From: DATFMH01 sp035267045
Lineage (GTDB): Bacteria > Bacteroidota > Rhodothermia > Balneolales > DATFMH01
DNA: 64,000 nt
Direction: 5' to 3'
NCBI GenBank assembly: GCA_035267045.1
Contig: DATFMH010000063.1
Span: 16,601 to 80,600, forward strand
Shown here piece by piece: positions 9,481 through 18,398 of this stretch. The notes beneath the pieces are model-generated. The model was not told the DNA's origin. It saw only the letters and a list, made by a program, of their open reading frames with translations, and did no database searches. The position numbers and the translations under genes are program-made. The first letter of the stretch is position 1. The number at the start of each line of letters is the position of its first letter.

Positions 9481-10218
9481 TTAGAGCAGAATAGCAGCCA
9501 GCACTAAATCTGCCAGAAGGATATAAATACACCCTAATACTGTTGCCTGGGTTGTACTTTTACCGACTCCTTCTGCTCCACCGGTAGCAAAATAACCTTT
9601 AAAACTAGCTACCGATGTTATAATAAAACCGAACACAAGCATTTTAATAATACCAAATGCGACATCCCATGGATAAAAGAACTCGTGAGCTCCATGCATA
9701 AAAACCGACATGGGTAAATTTCCAAATACGGCACCTGCTACAAGCCCTCCGAGTACACCGGAAGCACTGGCTATTATGTATAATATAGGAAACATCAGGA
9801 TACCAGATAATATTCTCGGAACCACAAGAAACGTCACTGAATTAAATCCCATAGATTCAAGGGCTTCTACCTGTTCCGATACCCGCATGGTGCCCAATTC
9901 CGTTGCTACACGGGCACCAACACGCCCGGCTAATACAAGGCTACTGATAGCCGCTGCCAATTCAATAAGCATCGACTGTGTGACAATAGCGCCAATGGTT
10001 GATTTTGGTATAAAAGAATACTGTAACTGATATGCAGTTTGAATTGTTAGAACTGCCCCTGTAAAAATTCCGGTCAATAGTATTATAGGTATTGAATCAT
10101 ATCCCGTCTTCACCATTTCGGCCAGAAGATTACTTCTATAAGTACTTACTTCAGTCGAAGAGCGAATAGCGTGATACAATAGCAAACAATATTCACCAAG
10201 ATTATTTAAAATTTCCAT
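9481..10218 (-). CDS. mlaE: MlaE-like ABC transporter permease
   Basis: 245 residues with about five hydrophobic helices. The segment GRVGARVATELGTMRVSEQVEALESMG is cytoplasmic and typical of the MlaE/TGD1 permease family; GIFTGAVLTIQTAYQL and the C-terminal VLAAILL are also family-like. First gene of the mlaEFD operon. It is divergent from porQ, and the 132 bases between them must hold both promoters, though no consensus could be read with confidence. Confidence 0.94.
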   Translation of the reverse strand: MEILNNLGEYCLLLYHAIRSSTEVSTYRSNLLAEMVKTGYDSIPIILLTGIFTGAVLTIQTAYQLQYSFIPKSTIGAIVTQSMLIELAAAISSLVLAGRVGARVATELGTMRVSEQVEALESMGFNSVTFLVVPRILSGILMFPILYIIASASGVLGGLVAGAVFGNLPMSVFMHGAHEFFYPWDVAFGIIKMLVFGFIITSVASFKGYFATGGAEGVGKSTTQATVLGCIYILLADLVLAAILL

Positions 10219-10350
10219 GCAATTTTACTGAAACGTTTACCCTTTAACTTTAACCGTAATATAAGGCCTGTTTCGGATTTCATGCGCATTAAATTTCCGC
10301 TATATTATTAAACATTACTACTTTTAAGATGCTCAAATGTACAACATTAC

Positions 10351-11328
10351 GTGAAAACAACACTAATTATTATGTTAACATTCATCTTGGGCTTAAATAC
10401 TGTTCATGCCCAGGATGCAGTTATTTCAACCTACCGGTTTTTACAGCTTCCCGTTTCTGCACGGTCGGCTGCGCTGGGCGGTGATGCCGTATCACTGCCC
10501 GACGGTGATGTTTCCCTGTTTCAAGCCAATCCATCTTACTTACAGAAAAACAGTCAAAATAAACTATCTTTATCATATATCAATCATATTTCGGATATAA
10601 ATATGGCTTTTTTGAATGGAGCCTATTATTTATCCCGAATTGGGACCATCGGAGCAGGTTTACGATATATGAATTACGGTAGTTTCACCCGGACCAATTC
10701 GGAGGGTAAAGAAACCGGTTCTTTTCATGCCTACGACATGGCCATAAGTATTGGTATCGGACGCATATACAGGAGCAACCTGCAATATGGTGCTGCCGTT
10801 GAGTTTATCCATTCATCATACGATCAATACCAATCATCAGCTATCGCCTTGACACTCGGCGCCCGTTATCAGATACCGGATGATAACCTTACATTTGGCG
10901 CTGCAATCACTAATATGGGTACCCAACTGAGTCAATTTGATAATATTCGGGAACAGTTACCTTTCAATATAAGTATAGGTGCCAGTAAAAAGTTACTACA
11001 TGTTCCCTTACGGTTATCGCTGACGTTACATTCATTAAACCGTTGGAATCTTAAAACATTGAACGATAGTAAAAATCCGGATATAACCGTGGATTTCATC
11101 CGGCATGTACAATTGGGCGGTGAATTTTTATTAAGCGATCACGTTTTTTTCCGCCTTGGTTATAATCGCTACCTTCATGAACAGCTAAAAACATCCAACA
11201 GGCTCGATTTGGCCGGCACAAGTATCGGTATTGGTATTCATCTTAAAAAAATTAAATTCGATATAAGCAGAAACTCATTCAGTCAGTTGGGAAGCGTAAT
11301 GCAAATAAATGTGGGCACCTCTTTATAA
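10351..11328 (+). CDS. porQ: PorQ-like type IX secretion system protein
   Basis: 325 residues. The start is a GTG at 10351, chosen because it gives a good signal peptide (MKTTLIIMLTFILGLNTVHA, cleavage before QDA); an ATG at 10372 would cut into it. The mature part opens with YRFLQLPVSARSAALGGDAVS followed by ANPSYL, the hallmark of the PorV/PorQ family of 14-stranded outer-membrane barrels, and the length matches PorQ. In known T9SS, PorQ works with PorV, PorU and PorZ at the cell surface to attach cargo. No other structural T9SS gene is adjacent; porX lies about 18 kb away and T9SS-tagged cargo follows later. PorV-like function cannot be excluded. Confidence 0.83.
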   Translation: MKTTLIIMLTFILGLNTVHAQDAVISTYRFLQLPVSARSAALGGDAVSLPDGDVSLFQANPSYLQKNSQNKLSLSYINHISDINMAFLNGAYYLSRIGTIGAGLRYMNYGSFTRTNSEGKETGSFHAYDMAISIGIGRIYRSNLQYGAAVEFIHSSYDQYQSSAIALTLGARYQIPDDNLTFGAAITNMGTQLSQFDNIREQLPFNISIGASKKLLHVPLRLSLTLHSLNRWNLKTLNDSKNPDITVDFIRHVQLGGEFLLSDHVFFRLGYNRYLHEQLKTSNRLDLAGTSIGIGIHLKKIKFDISRNSFSQLGSVMQINVGTSL

Positions 11329-11392
11329 ATTTTGTTTATTATACATATAGGACAACATTTTCTTTGCAAATTACTTGTATTCATCTCATTAC

Positions 11393-12511
11393 ATGAAAAA
11401 CCGGTTAAATGATCTGATGGGAAATATATTCAGGTTACGAATTGCACTGGCAGTATCTTTTCTTATAACACTGTTCGCAATAGGTGCTATTGGATATCAC
11501 TTGTTGGAAGGGATGTCCATTTTTGACGGTTTTTATATGACATTCATTACAATCAGCACTATCGGTTTTGCCGAGGTAAAACCTTTATCACATGCGGGAC
11601 GCCTTTTAACAATTCTAATTTCTATATTTGGTATAGGTACACTGGCTTACATTGCTTCCCAGACAACTCAGGTTTTATTTGAAAATGAACTTTTTTTAAA
11701 ACGGGCGCTTCAAAGACAAATACATAAGATGGAAGGACATTATATAATTTGTGGATATGGCCGTATAGGCCACCGGATAGCCCAGGTCCTCAGCGATGCC
11801 GGAATTGAAATCGTTGTCGTTGAAAATGATGAAGATGCTGTCAAGGAATTGAGAGATAACCGGATACCATTCGTGGAAGGCAATGCACAGGAAGAGGATT
11901 CATTGCAGGAGGCCGGCGTGGACAAAGCCAAAGGATTGGTTTGTACCCTTTCCAAAGATGAAGACAATGTGTTTGTCACACTAATCGCCCGGGAATTGAA
12001 TGAGAAATTATTTATTCTTGTACGAACCAATCAGCAGAAAAATACCCGTAAAATATTACGTGCCGGTGCCAGTAAGGTTATATCACCTTACGAAATAGGT
12101 GCCGACAGAATGGCAAATGTGATCCTTCGTCCGAATGTAGAACTCTTTGTTGACCGGATTGTCAGGCATACCGAAGAAGAACATTATTTTGATGAGGTCA
12201 TGGTTTTTGAAGGATCGCTTATCGATGGTAAAACTATTGCAGAGGCCGGTATCAGGCAAAATTATAATTTGGTAATAACGGCCATCGTATCTTCGGAAAC
12301 GAACAGGATTATTTTTAATCCCGGAAGCACCGACCGGATAAATAAGGGTGATATACTGATCGTACTAGGTGATATGGAACGTATAAACCGGTTGCGGTCA
12401 CACGCTTGTGGAGATAACCGAACATTAGCTGAACGGGTGGCAACTTATGATTATCTTGAACAAGTCGGTTTTGACACCAAATTTTTAAATAAATCCGAAA
12501 AACAGAATTAA
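11393..12511 (+). CDS. Potassium channel protein with RCK (TrkA-N/TrkA-C) domains
   Basis: I place the start at ATG 11393; a TTG at 11375 would add six unlikely residues. 372 residues. Two transmembrane helices (about 14-36 and 70-92) bracket a pore loop, TISTIGFAEVKPLS. The cytoplasmic part has a Rossmann TrkA-N domain (GYGRIG, about 116-235) and a TrkA-C domain (about 260-340, ending GDILIVLGDMERI). The architecture is that of MthK/Kch-type ligand-gated K+ channels. Oddity: the filter reads TIGFA where TVGYG or TIGFG is usual. Its stop overlaps the aroC start by one base (TAATG), so translation is probably coupled. Confidence 0.88.
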   Translation: MKNRLNDLMGNIFRLRIALAVSFLITLFAIGAIGYHLLEGMSIFDGFYMTFITISTIGFAEVKPLSHAGRLLTILISIFGIGTLAYIASQTTQVLFENELFLKRALQRQIHKMEGHYIICGYGRIGHRIAQVLSDAGIEIVVVENDEDAVKELRDNRIPFVEGNAQEEDSLQEAGVDKAKGLVCTLSKDEDNVFVTLIARELNEKLFILVRTNQQKNTRKILRAGASKVISPYEIGADRMANVILRPNVELFVDRIVRHTEEEHYFDEVMVFEGSLIDGKTIAEAGIRQNYNLVITAIVSSETNRIIFNPGSTDRINKGDILIVLGDMERINRLRSHACGDNRTLAERVATYDYLEQVGFDTKFLNKSEKQN

Positions 12512-13695
12512 TGATCAGATATTTAACGGCAGGAGAATCGCACGGTCCGGAACTTATAGGTATTGTGGAAGGAGTTCCGGCAGGTTTATCAATTACGGAA
12601 GATATTATCGCATCACAGTTGATCAGACGCCAAAAAGGATATGGCCGTGGCGGACGTATGGCTTTTGAAAAGGATCATGCAAAAATCCAATCCGGAGTGC
12701 GATTCGGCAAAACGATCGGCAGCCCAATTGCACTACGCCTGGTTAACCGCGCTTACGAGAAAGACAAAGCGAATTGGCCGGAGGTGATGTCTAAAGAGGG
12801 TGAGGGTAAAGGAGTAGAACGCATTACGGTCCCACGGCCGGGGCATGCCGATTTGGTAGGTATTCAAAAATACGGATTCAATGATATCCGTCCGGTTATC
12901 GAACGTTCGAGCGCCCGCGAAACAGGAATGCGTGTAGCATGCGGTGCCATAGCAAGGCAGTTTCTTCGCCGGTTCGGAATAGAAATTGGCGGGCATGTTT
13001 TGCGCATCGGCCGCGTAGGTGTTGAAGATTGGGACAGTATTCGAAACAGGACTTCGGATCTGCTAAGAGATAAAGGAGCCGAAATCATTTCAAATAAGGC
13101 AGATGAATCGGAAGTTCGTTGTCTTGATCCCGATTTAACCGGCCAAATGGTTGATGAGATAAAGACACGCCGTAAAGAGGGAAGTTCGTTAGGCGGTATT
13201 TATGAAATTATTGTTACCGGTTTACCGGCCGGACTGGGCAGTTATGTTCATTGGGATCGCAAACTTGACGGTCAGCTGGCACAGGCTGTTATGTCCACTC
13301 AGGCTATGAAAGGTGTGGAGGTAGGTTACGGCTTTGAAGCCGGTCGTCATGCCGGCCATGAAGTTCATGATGAGATAACCTGGCAGGGAGATACCTATCA
13401 ACGTGCCACAAACCGGGCCGGCGGTATTGAAGGTGGAATGTCAACCGGTATGCCTGTCATATTGCGAGGAGTCATGAAACCCATACCCACAATGCTAAAA
13501 CCCTTACAAACGGTTGATATCGAATCAAAGAAAAATAAAGAAACGCGTTATGAGCGTTCTGATGTTTGTGCATTGCCCCGGGCCGTCGTTGTTATTGAAA
13601 ATGTAATTGCTCCTGTGTTAGCCAATGCTTTTTTGGAAAAATATGGCGGTGATTCTATTGAAGAAATTGAAAGGCATGTGAACAGTAAGCAGTGA
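12511..13695 (+). CDS. aroC: Chorismate synthase
   Basis: 394 residues, normal length. It has all three family signatures: GESHGPELIGIVEGVPAGL near the N-terminus, GYGRGGRMAFEKDHAKI with RFGKTIGSPI, and RPGHADLVGIQKYGFNDIRPVIERSSARETG around 110-140. The FMN-dependent enzyme converts 5-enolpyruvylshikimate-3-phosphate to chorismate. The start overlaps the preceding channel stop by one base. The last residues, NSKQ, and the stop are formed by a degenerate repeat (AACAGTAAGCAGTGAAC). Confidence 0.97.
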   Translation: MIRYLTAGESHGPELIGIVEGVPAGLSITEDIIASQLIRRQKGYGRGGRMAFEKDHAKIQSGVRFGKTIGSPIALRLVNRAYEKDKANWPEVMSKEGEGKGVERITVPRPGHADLVGIQKYGFNDIRPVIERSSARETGMRVACGAIARQFLRRFGIEIGGHVLRIGRVGVEDWDSIRNRTSDLLRDKGAEIISNKADESEVRCLDPDLTGQMVDEIKTRRKEGSSLGGIYEIIVTGLPAGLGSYVHWDRKLDGQLAQAVMSTQAMKGVEVGYGFEAGRHAGHEVHDEITWQGDTYQRATNRAGGIEGGMSTGMPVILRGVMKPIPTMLKPLQTVDIESKKNKETRYERSDVCALPRAVVVIENVIAPVLANAFLEKYGGDSIEEIERHVNSKQ

Positions 13696-13915
13696 ACAAA
13701 GTGCTGTATTCATAGGCTATTAACAAACAATAAAATACGTTTATAATGTTTTTCATCTTATTACGTCCCTTTGGGACGTAATGACAGGTTGGAAGCTCTG
13801 CGTTCAGCTATGTTTTTAATTTACCATAACTCTATTGGAGGCAGAGCCTCCAGCTATGCATTACAGGGCAAAGCTTCGTAAAGGATACAACTGATACTGA
13901 TAACTGATTGATGCT
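13696..13915 (+). repeat. Intergenic block with two perfect hairpins (REP-like) after aroC
   Basis: Two separate perfect inverted repeats lie here. ATTACGTCCC/GGGACGTAAT occupies 13760-13782 with a TTT loop, and TGGAGGC/GCCTCCA occupies 13836-13852 with an AGA loop. Neither is followed by a T run, so they are unlikely to be simple terminators. The word TTACCATAAC (13821-13830) recurs beside another hairpin near 26014. This suggests a dispersed REP-like element, which is inference. It is not coding in any frame I can support. Confidence 0.55.
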
Positions 13916-14242
13916 ATGGAAAATAAAAGGATCGACAAACTGAAGGAATATCTCGAGAATGATCCGGATGACTCGTTCACGAAATTTGCACTCGCTCTGG
14001 AATATCGTAAGTTGAATGATCTCGAAAGCGCTCGTGAATTGTTTGAAGATATACACACAAAAGATCCGGATTATATCGGCTTATATTACCATCTTGGTGA
14101 CATTTATACCGAGCTGAACGATAACAAAAAAGCCGTTGCTACGTATAGAGAAGGTATAGAAAAAGCCAGAAATACAAACGAACAAAAAACACTATCGGAA
14201 TTACAGGCCGCGTTAATGTCATTGGAACTTGACGAAGAATAA
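13916..14242 (+). CDS. Small tetratricopeptide repeat protein
   Basis: 108 residues, soluble and acidic, with no signal peptide. Two to three TPR units are visible: about 11-44 (DDSFTKFALALEYRKLNDLESARELFE) and about 45-80 (DYIGLYYHLGDIYTELNDNKKAVATYREGI), with the classic A/G/Y/P spacing. The rest is a helical cap ending in LELDEE. Likely a protein-interaction adaptor; no partner can be named. It precedes the LysM gene by 56 bases on the same strand. Confidence 0.8.
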   Translation: MENKRIDKLKEYLENDPDDSFTKFALALEYRKLNDLESARELFEDIHTKDPDYIGLYYHLGDIYTELNDNKKAVATYREGIEKARNTNEQKTLSELQAALMSLELDEE

Positions 14243-14298
14243 CATTAGATTTTCACAATATTTGTGATAGTACATTAAACGCACGTCTAAACCAGATT

Positions 14299-15294
14299 AT
14301 GAAATCATTTTTGAAATTCCATATCACCCTTTTTGTCATATTACTGATAAGCGTATCAGGTTTCGCACAGGTCAGTAATCAAAGAAAAACGCATACTGTT
14401 AAAACGAATGAGACATTATTCAGCATATCACAAGAGTACAATGTTTCCATAAGGGATTTACGGAAATGGAATAACCTAAAGGGGAATACCATCAAAATAG
14501 GACAATCATTATTTGTTTCTCCGCCGCATACTAACCGTCCTGATAATGCGACAAAATCTTCTGTTAAAAAGCAAAACAACGACAGAAATAATAATTTTTT
14601 GAATAAAGAAACACCCGGAAGAGCTTATTATACCGTTAAATCAGGTGATAATCTCTACAAGGTTGCCCGTAAGTTCAATATGACGATCAGTCAAATCAAG
14701 CAGTTAAATAAGTTAAAAAGTAACACACTCAATATCGGTCAGCGGTTACTCATCAAGGCACCTATTTCGGCACCGTCGGTATCTTCCAATAACATGAAAT
14801 CCACACCGCAGGGTAAATTCACCAGGTATAAGGTTAAACGGGGTGATAAATTACAGGCTCTTCTAAAAAAGTACCAAATGGATAAAAAGGAATTTCATGC
14901 TTTGAATCCCGATATATCAGGAAATAGTCTATATCCCGGACAGGAAGTGACCATATTACTACCGCCTACAGTCACCCATAAAAATCCCTATTTAATGAAT
15001 GGGAATTCTCCATCCGGTAATACCATAAAAGCCGTCGTATACGATAGCACGGATATAGCACAACCTACAACGAATGGCGATTTATACAATCCGGATGCCC
15101 TGACAGCGGCAAGTCCGAGCCTACCCCTTGGAACAATAGCCTATGTGATCAATCCGGTAAATAAGAAGGGGATATTCGTATTGATTAACGACCGCACAAC
15201 CGGCGATTATATCAAATTATCCCGTAAGGCATACAACGTGTTGGGACTTAACAACGCACATTCTCAAGTTCAAGTTAAAAAATCCGGTCAATGA
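14299..15294 (+). CDS. LysM protein with C-terminal RlpA-like double-psi beta-barrel
   Basis: 331 residues. A signal peptide (about 1-23, ending SGFAQ) precedes three LysM modules at about 31-73 (HTVKTNETLFSISQEYNVSI), 109-152 (YYTVKSGDNLYKVARKFNMTI) and 174-218 (YKVKRGDKLQALLKKYQM). The C-terminal part (about 245-325) has LTAASPSLPLGTIAYVINP and LINDRTTGDYIKLSRKAYNVLG. This matches the double-psi barrel of RlpA, including the Asp of NDR. LysM binds peptidoglycan, and RlpA-type barrels act in septal or cell-wall processing. Whether this one is catalytic is not clear. Its stop overlaps the start of the CPBP gene (ATGA). Confidence 0.82.
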   Translation: MKSFLKFHITLFVILLISVSGFAQVSNQRKTHTVKTNETLFSISQEYNVSIRDLRKWNNLKGNTIKIGQSLFVSPPHTNRPDNATKSSVKKQNNDRNNNFLNKETPGRAYYTVKSGDNLYKVARKFNMTISQIKQLNKLKSNTLNIGQRLLIKAPISAPSVSSNNMKSTPQGKFTRYKVKRGDKLQALLKKYQMDKKEFHALNPDISGNSLYPGQEVTILLPPTVTHKNPYLMNGNSPSGNTIKAVVYDSTDIAQPTTNGDLYNPDALTAASPSLPLGTIAYVINPVNKKGIFVLINDRTTGDYIKLSRKAYNVLGLNNAHSQVQVKKSGQ

Positions 15295-16019
15295 GTGCTT
15301 TCTCAGAAGGGATAAAACGATATCACAAAAATACGAGGAGTGCCGCGTATGGGTATCTTATAAGTTTACCGTTATTATTCCTATATGAGTTTTTGCTATA
15401 TCTCTCGGAAGTGGATCCAAGCCATTATGTTCGTATCAGCGCTGATGTATGGATCCGGTCATTATTATCTTTTATAGGATATAATACCACAGCCTTAACA
15501 TTTGCCCTTGCCCTGATCATAGGGATTATAATCTTCTTCTTAGACAGGAAGAAACATATCACCCTCAAAGTTACATATTTCCTGGGTATTATCGCTGAAT
15601 CATTAGTATATGCCCTAATTCTTGGTTTTGCGATCTCTCATTTTACCACGGCATTAGTGAACATGATCCCCCCACCCACCATACAGTTGTCCCCCATTCA
15701 ACGTTTTGCATTGTCCTTAGGGGCGGGTTTATATGAAGAACTATTCTTCAGGGTGATTTTGGTATCTGTCTTTATGTGGCTATTTAAAATCTTGTCATTC
15801 AGGGGATGGACACAAAAATTCGCCGCTGTAGTTGCAGCCGCTATGTTATTCAGCCTGGCTCACTTTACCGGCAATATGGGTGAACCCTTTACTATCTATG
15901 CTTTTGTCTTCCGATTCCTGTTCGGGGTCGCATTAAATTATATTTATATAATACGTGGATTTGGTGCTGCGGCATGGACACATGCACTATATGACACGTT
16001 ATTGATTTTTCTAATATAA
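15291..16019 (+). CDS. CPBP family intramembrane glutamic endopeptidase
   Basis: 242 residues with about six to seven hydrophobic segments. The three CPBP/Abi motifs are present: YEELFFR (EExxxR), FSLAHF (FxxxH) and HALYDT (HxxxD). The family includes Rce1-like CAAX proteases and many bacterial members of unknown target. Four-base overlap with the LysM/RlpA gene implies a shared mRNA and perhaps a joint envelope role. The stretch after it (16020-16349) is very A+T-rich without a recognisable gene. Confidence 0.87.
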   Translation: MSAFSEGIKRYHKNTRSAAYGYLISLPLLFLYEFLLYLSEVDPSHYVRISADVWIRSLLSFIGYNTTALTFALALIIGIIIFFLDRKKHITLKVTYFLGIIAESLVYALILGFAISHFTTALVNMIPPPTIQLSPIQRFALSLGAGLYEELFFRVILVSVFMWLFKILSFRGWTQKFAAVVAAAMLFSLAHFTGNMGEPFTIYAFVFRFLFGVALNYIYIIRGFGAAAWTHALYDTLLIFLI

Positions 16020-16349
16020 TTTTTTTAAATAACATAATATACTAAGATATTACGATATAATAGCTTAAATATTTATACTATTATTATCCTTTGACAAAAA
16101 AATATAAGATTTTCATTCAAAAACATAAATTACCAAGAAGGGTAATTCATAGATAAAACAAATCCGACTATTATTTCTATATCGATTAATTATATTATAT
16201 AGACCAAGCACATAAAAAAACGTTCATAAAACAAATAAAATCCCAATTTCTTTCTTTCATTACACATTCATTTAAAAATCATTTATTACAATCGTTACGG
16301 AATTGAAACATCTGGCCACTACAGGACAGAACAATTATAAAGGAAAGGG
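16020..16349. other. A+T-rich gap upstream of the ECF sigma factor gene
   Basis: 330 bases of strongly A+T-rich sequence with many T and A runs. No ORF, tRNA or stable hairpin could be supported. It probably contains the sigma-factor promoter. The only clear signal is the ribosome binding site AAAGGAAAGGG just before the ATG at 16350. Confidence 0.5.
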
Positions 16350-16925
16350 ATGGCTACTTTAAATAAGGAAGAATTAAAGAAGCAAAAAGATTTCAAGGAT
16401 GAAATGTTGCCTCATCTCGATGCCTTGTATAACTTTGCACTTCGGTTATCGACAGACCCCAATGATGCCGAAGATTTAGTGCAGGACACCGTTGTTAAGG
16501 CATTTCGTTTCTTCCATAGTTACGAGAAAGGTACGAATGCGAAAGCATGGTTATTCCGTATACTTAAAAACTCATATATCAATAAATATCGAAAAGAATC
16601 AAAGCAACCGTATAAGGTAGATTACAACGAAGTATCCACGTTTTATGAATCTATTAGAAGTGAACGGACGGATACTACAGATCTTGAAGAATTATTATAC
16701 CGCGAATTACTGGATGATGATATCACCAGCGCTCTTGAAAATTTACCCGAAGATTTTCGAACGGTGGTCTTACTTTGTGATATAGAAGGTTTTACATACG
16801 AAGAGATCGCCAACATGCTGGACGTCCCCATCGGTACGATACGTTCACGATTGCACAGAGGTCGAAATTTATTACGCTCCGAGTTACTCGAGTATGCGGA
16901 AAGACGTGGCTATAACCCTGATTGA
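16350..16925 (+). CDS. ECF-type RNA polymerase sigma factor
   Basis: 191 residues, typical of the ECF group. Region 2 spans about 20-90 (DAEDLVQDTVVKAFRFF, then AWLFRILKNSYINKYRK). Region 4 spans about 130-182 (LPEDFRTVVLLCDIEGFTYEEIANMLDVPIG, then TIRSRLHRGRNLLR), the helix-turn-helix that reads the -35 box. The start is set by the strong AAGGAAAGGG site. No anti-sigma gene follows. Instead a histidine kinase on the opposite strand ends 21 bases after this stop. In Porphyromonas gingivalis an ECF factor (SigP) works with PorX, so a T9SS link is possible here but is inference. Confidence 0.9.
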   Translation: MATLNKEELKKQKDFKDEMLPHLDALYNFALRLSTDPNDAEDLVQDTVVKAFRFFHSYEKGTNAKAWLFRILKNSYINKYRKESKQPYKVDYNEVSTFYESIRSERTDTTDLEELLYRELLDDDITSALENLPEDFRTVVLLCDIEGFTYEEIANMLDVPIGTIRSRLHRGRNLLRSELLEYAERRGYNPD

Positions 16926-16946
16926 CAGAAGGTTTTTAAATAATTA

Positions 16947-18254
16947 TTAAGCTTTACTTCTATCATTATTCATTTTCAGGGTGATACGAAAGGTGGTACC
17001 TTTACCAGGGGAGGAGTGTGCCACAATCAATTTGCCATTATGATATTCCTCAACAATTCGTTTGGTCAGGCTCAACCCGAGTCCCCACCCCCTCTTTTTG
17101 GTACTGAAACCGGGTTTAAATATCTCTTTCTGATATTTCTTCTCAATTCCCTTACCTGAATCCTCGATATCAATAATCAGGTCATCCTCATTCCTATATG
17201 TCTTAACCGATATATAAGCCCCTTTCTGATTAACGTCGATAGCATCCAGCGCATTTTTAATAAGATTTTCTATAGCCCACTGAAAAAGATCTTTATTGAT
17301 ATTCGCTTTGACATCATACTCGAGGTTCTTTCTGATTTGTACATTCTTACCCAGCTGTGGCATTCTTCGTTCCATATAAACGATAACCTCATTCAATATT
17401 GAACTGATTCTTTGAACGCGTAATTCCGGCTCTGAACCGATTTTATTAAAACGATCAGCCACATCCTGTAATCGTTCCACATCCTGTTCCAGTTCATGAA
17501 CGATGTTTTGGGTATTAATATCATCTGATTCTTTAAGTAAAGCGATCCATCCCAGAAGGCTGGAAATGGGTGTTCCAAGCTGATGGGCGGCTTCACGGGC
17601 CATTCCTACCCAAAGATTCGATTGTTCTGTTTTCTTAACACCACTCCAACTGTAATAGGCCAGACCCAGGAAGATAGCCAGTAACCCAAATTGGAGATAG
17701 GGTAGATATCGAAGCAGTTTTACCGTCGCACTTTCTCCATAATACACATATTGCTTCTGGCTTTTACTACCTGTACCAACCACAATTTTTATAGGATTGT
17801 TTATTTTTGCAAGTTTATCCACCAGACTTTGATTCAACCTGCTTTTCTTAATATTTCTCGAGTATAAAATAGACCGTGTGCTGTCTGTTACGATCGATGG
17901 AATTTCAAAACGATTTTTAATAATGAGTTCAGATGCGACAAAGTCCAATGCGGCATTAGCCAGATCTACTTCAGCACGTTGTAATTCCTGTACCCAATGT
18001 TTCTTTTTCACCTCAGGAATACCCGGCTGAGACTCGATATCGTTGGCCATATTTTTTAACTCGTTACGAGTATCAACATTCTGCGGTGTACCATTATACT
18101 CAATGGCTTTAGCCCATAACTCAACACTCATCCGTTCTTTATTACGCAGACGACTGACAAGGTACTGCGTGTATATGAATGAACCCAAACCGATAAATAC
18201 CAGCAAAAGAATAAGAAGTATTCTCATCCTGCCGGACGTCATTGATAATTTCAT
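16947..18254 (-). CDS. Membrane sensor histidine kinase
   Basis: 435 residues. Transmembrane helices at about 11-33 and 183-205 enclose a roughly 150-residue extracytoplasmic sensor region that I do not recognise. The H-box is AREAAHQLGTPISSLLGW with the phospho-acceptor at His224. It is followed by the N-box NLIKNALDAID and the G-boxes DSGKGI and GWGLGLSLTKRIVEEYH. This AxxAHQLGTP type of H-box is common in Bacteroidota. There is no response regulator beside it. An orphan kinase in a genome with PorX could be the PorY partner, but that is inference. It lies downstream of clpX behind a terminator. Confidence 0.9.
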   Translation of the reverse strand: MKLSMTSGRMRILLILLLVFIGLGSFIYTQYLVSRLRNKERMSVELWAKAIEYNGTPQNVDTRNELKNMANDIESQPGIPEVKKKHWVQELQRAEVDLANAALDFVASELIIKNRFEIPSIVTDSTRSILYSRNIKKSRLNQSLVDKLAKINNPIKIVVGTGSKSQKQYVYYGESATVKLLRYLPYLQFGLLAIFLGLAYYSWSGVKKTEQSNLWVGMAREAAHQLGTPISSLLGWIALLKESDDINTQNIVHELEQDVERLQDVADRFNKIGSEPELRVQRISSILNEVIVYMERRMPQLGKNVQIRKNLEYDVKANINKDLFQWAIENLIKNALDAIDVNQKGAYISVKTYRNEDDLIIDIEDSGKGIEKKYQKEIFKPGFSTKKRGWGLGLSLTKRIVEEYHNGKLIVAHSSPGKGTTFRITLKMNNDRSKA

Positions 18255-18342
18255 CTCATCAGGTCGTTTTATTTACAAACATCGCGTAATAGTAATTAGC
18301 AGAATCGATTGACTCTCCTAAATATGCCCCATAATACCAAAC

Positions 18343-18377
18343 AAAAAAAGCATCTTCCTGTTCGAAGATGCTTTTTT
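18343..18377 (-). terminator. Intrinsic terminator after clpX
   Basis: The inverted repeat GCATCTTC/GAAGATGC with loop CTGTTC is flanked by A runs on one side and T runs on the other. On the minus strand the hairpin is followed by seven T residues and lies about 22 bases after the clpX stop. It separates clpX from the histidine kinase gene. Confidence 0.92.
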
Positions 18378-18398
18378 ATTTTTTATAAATGAAATTAT

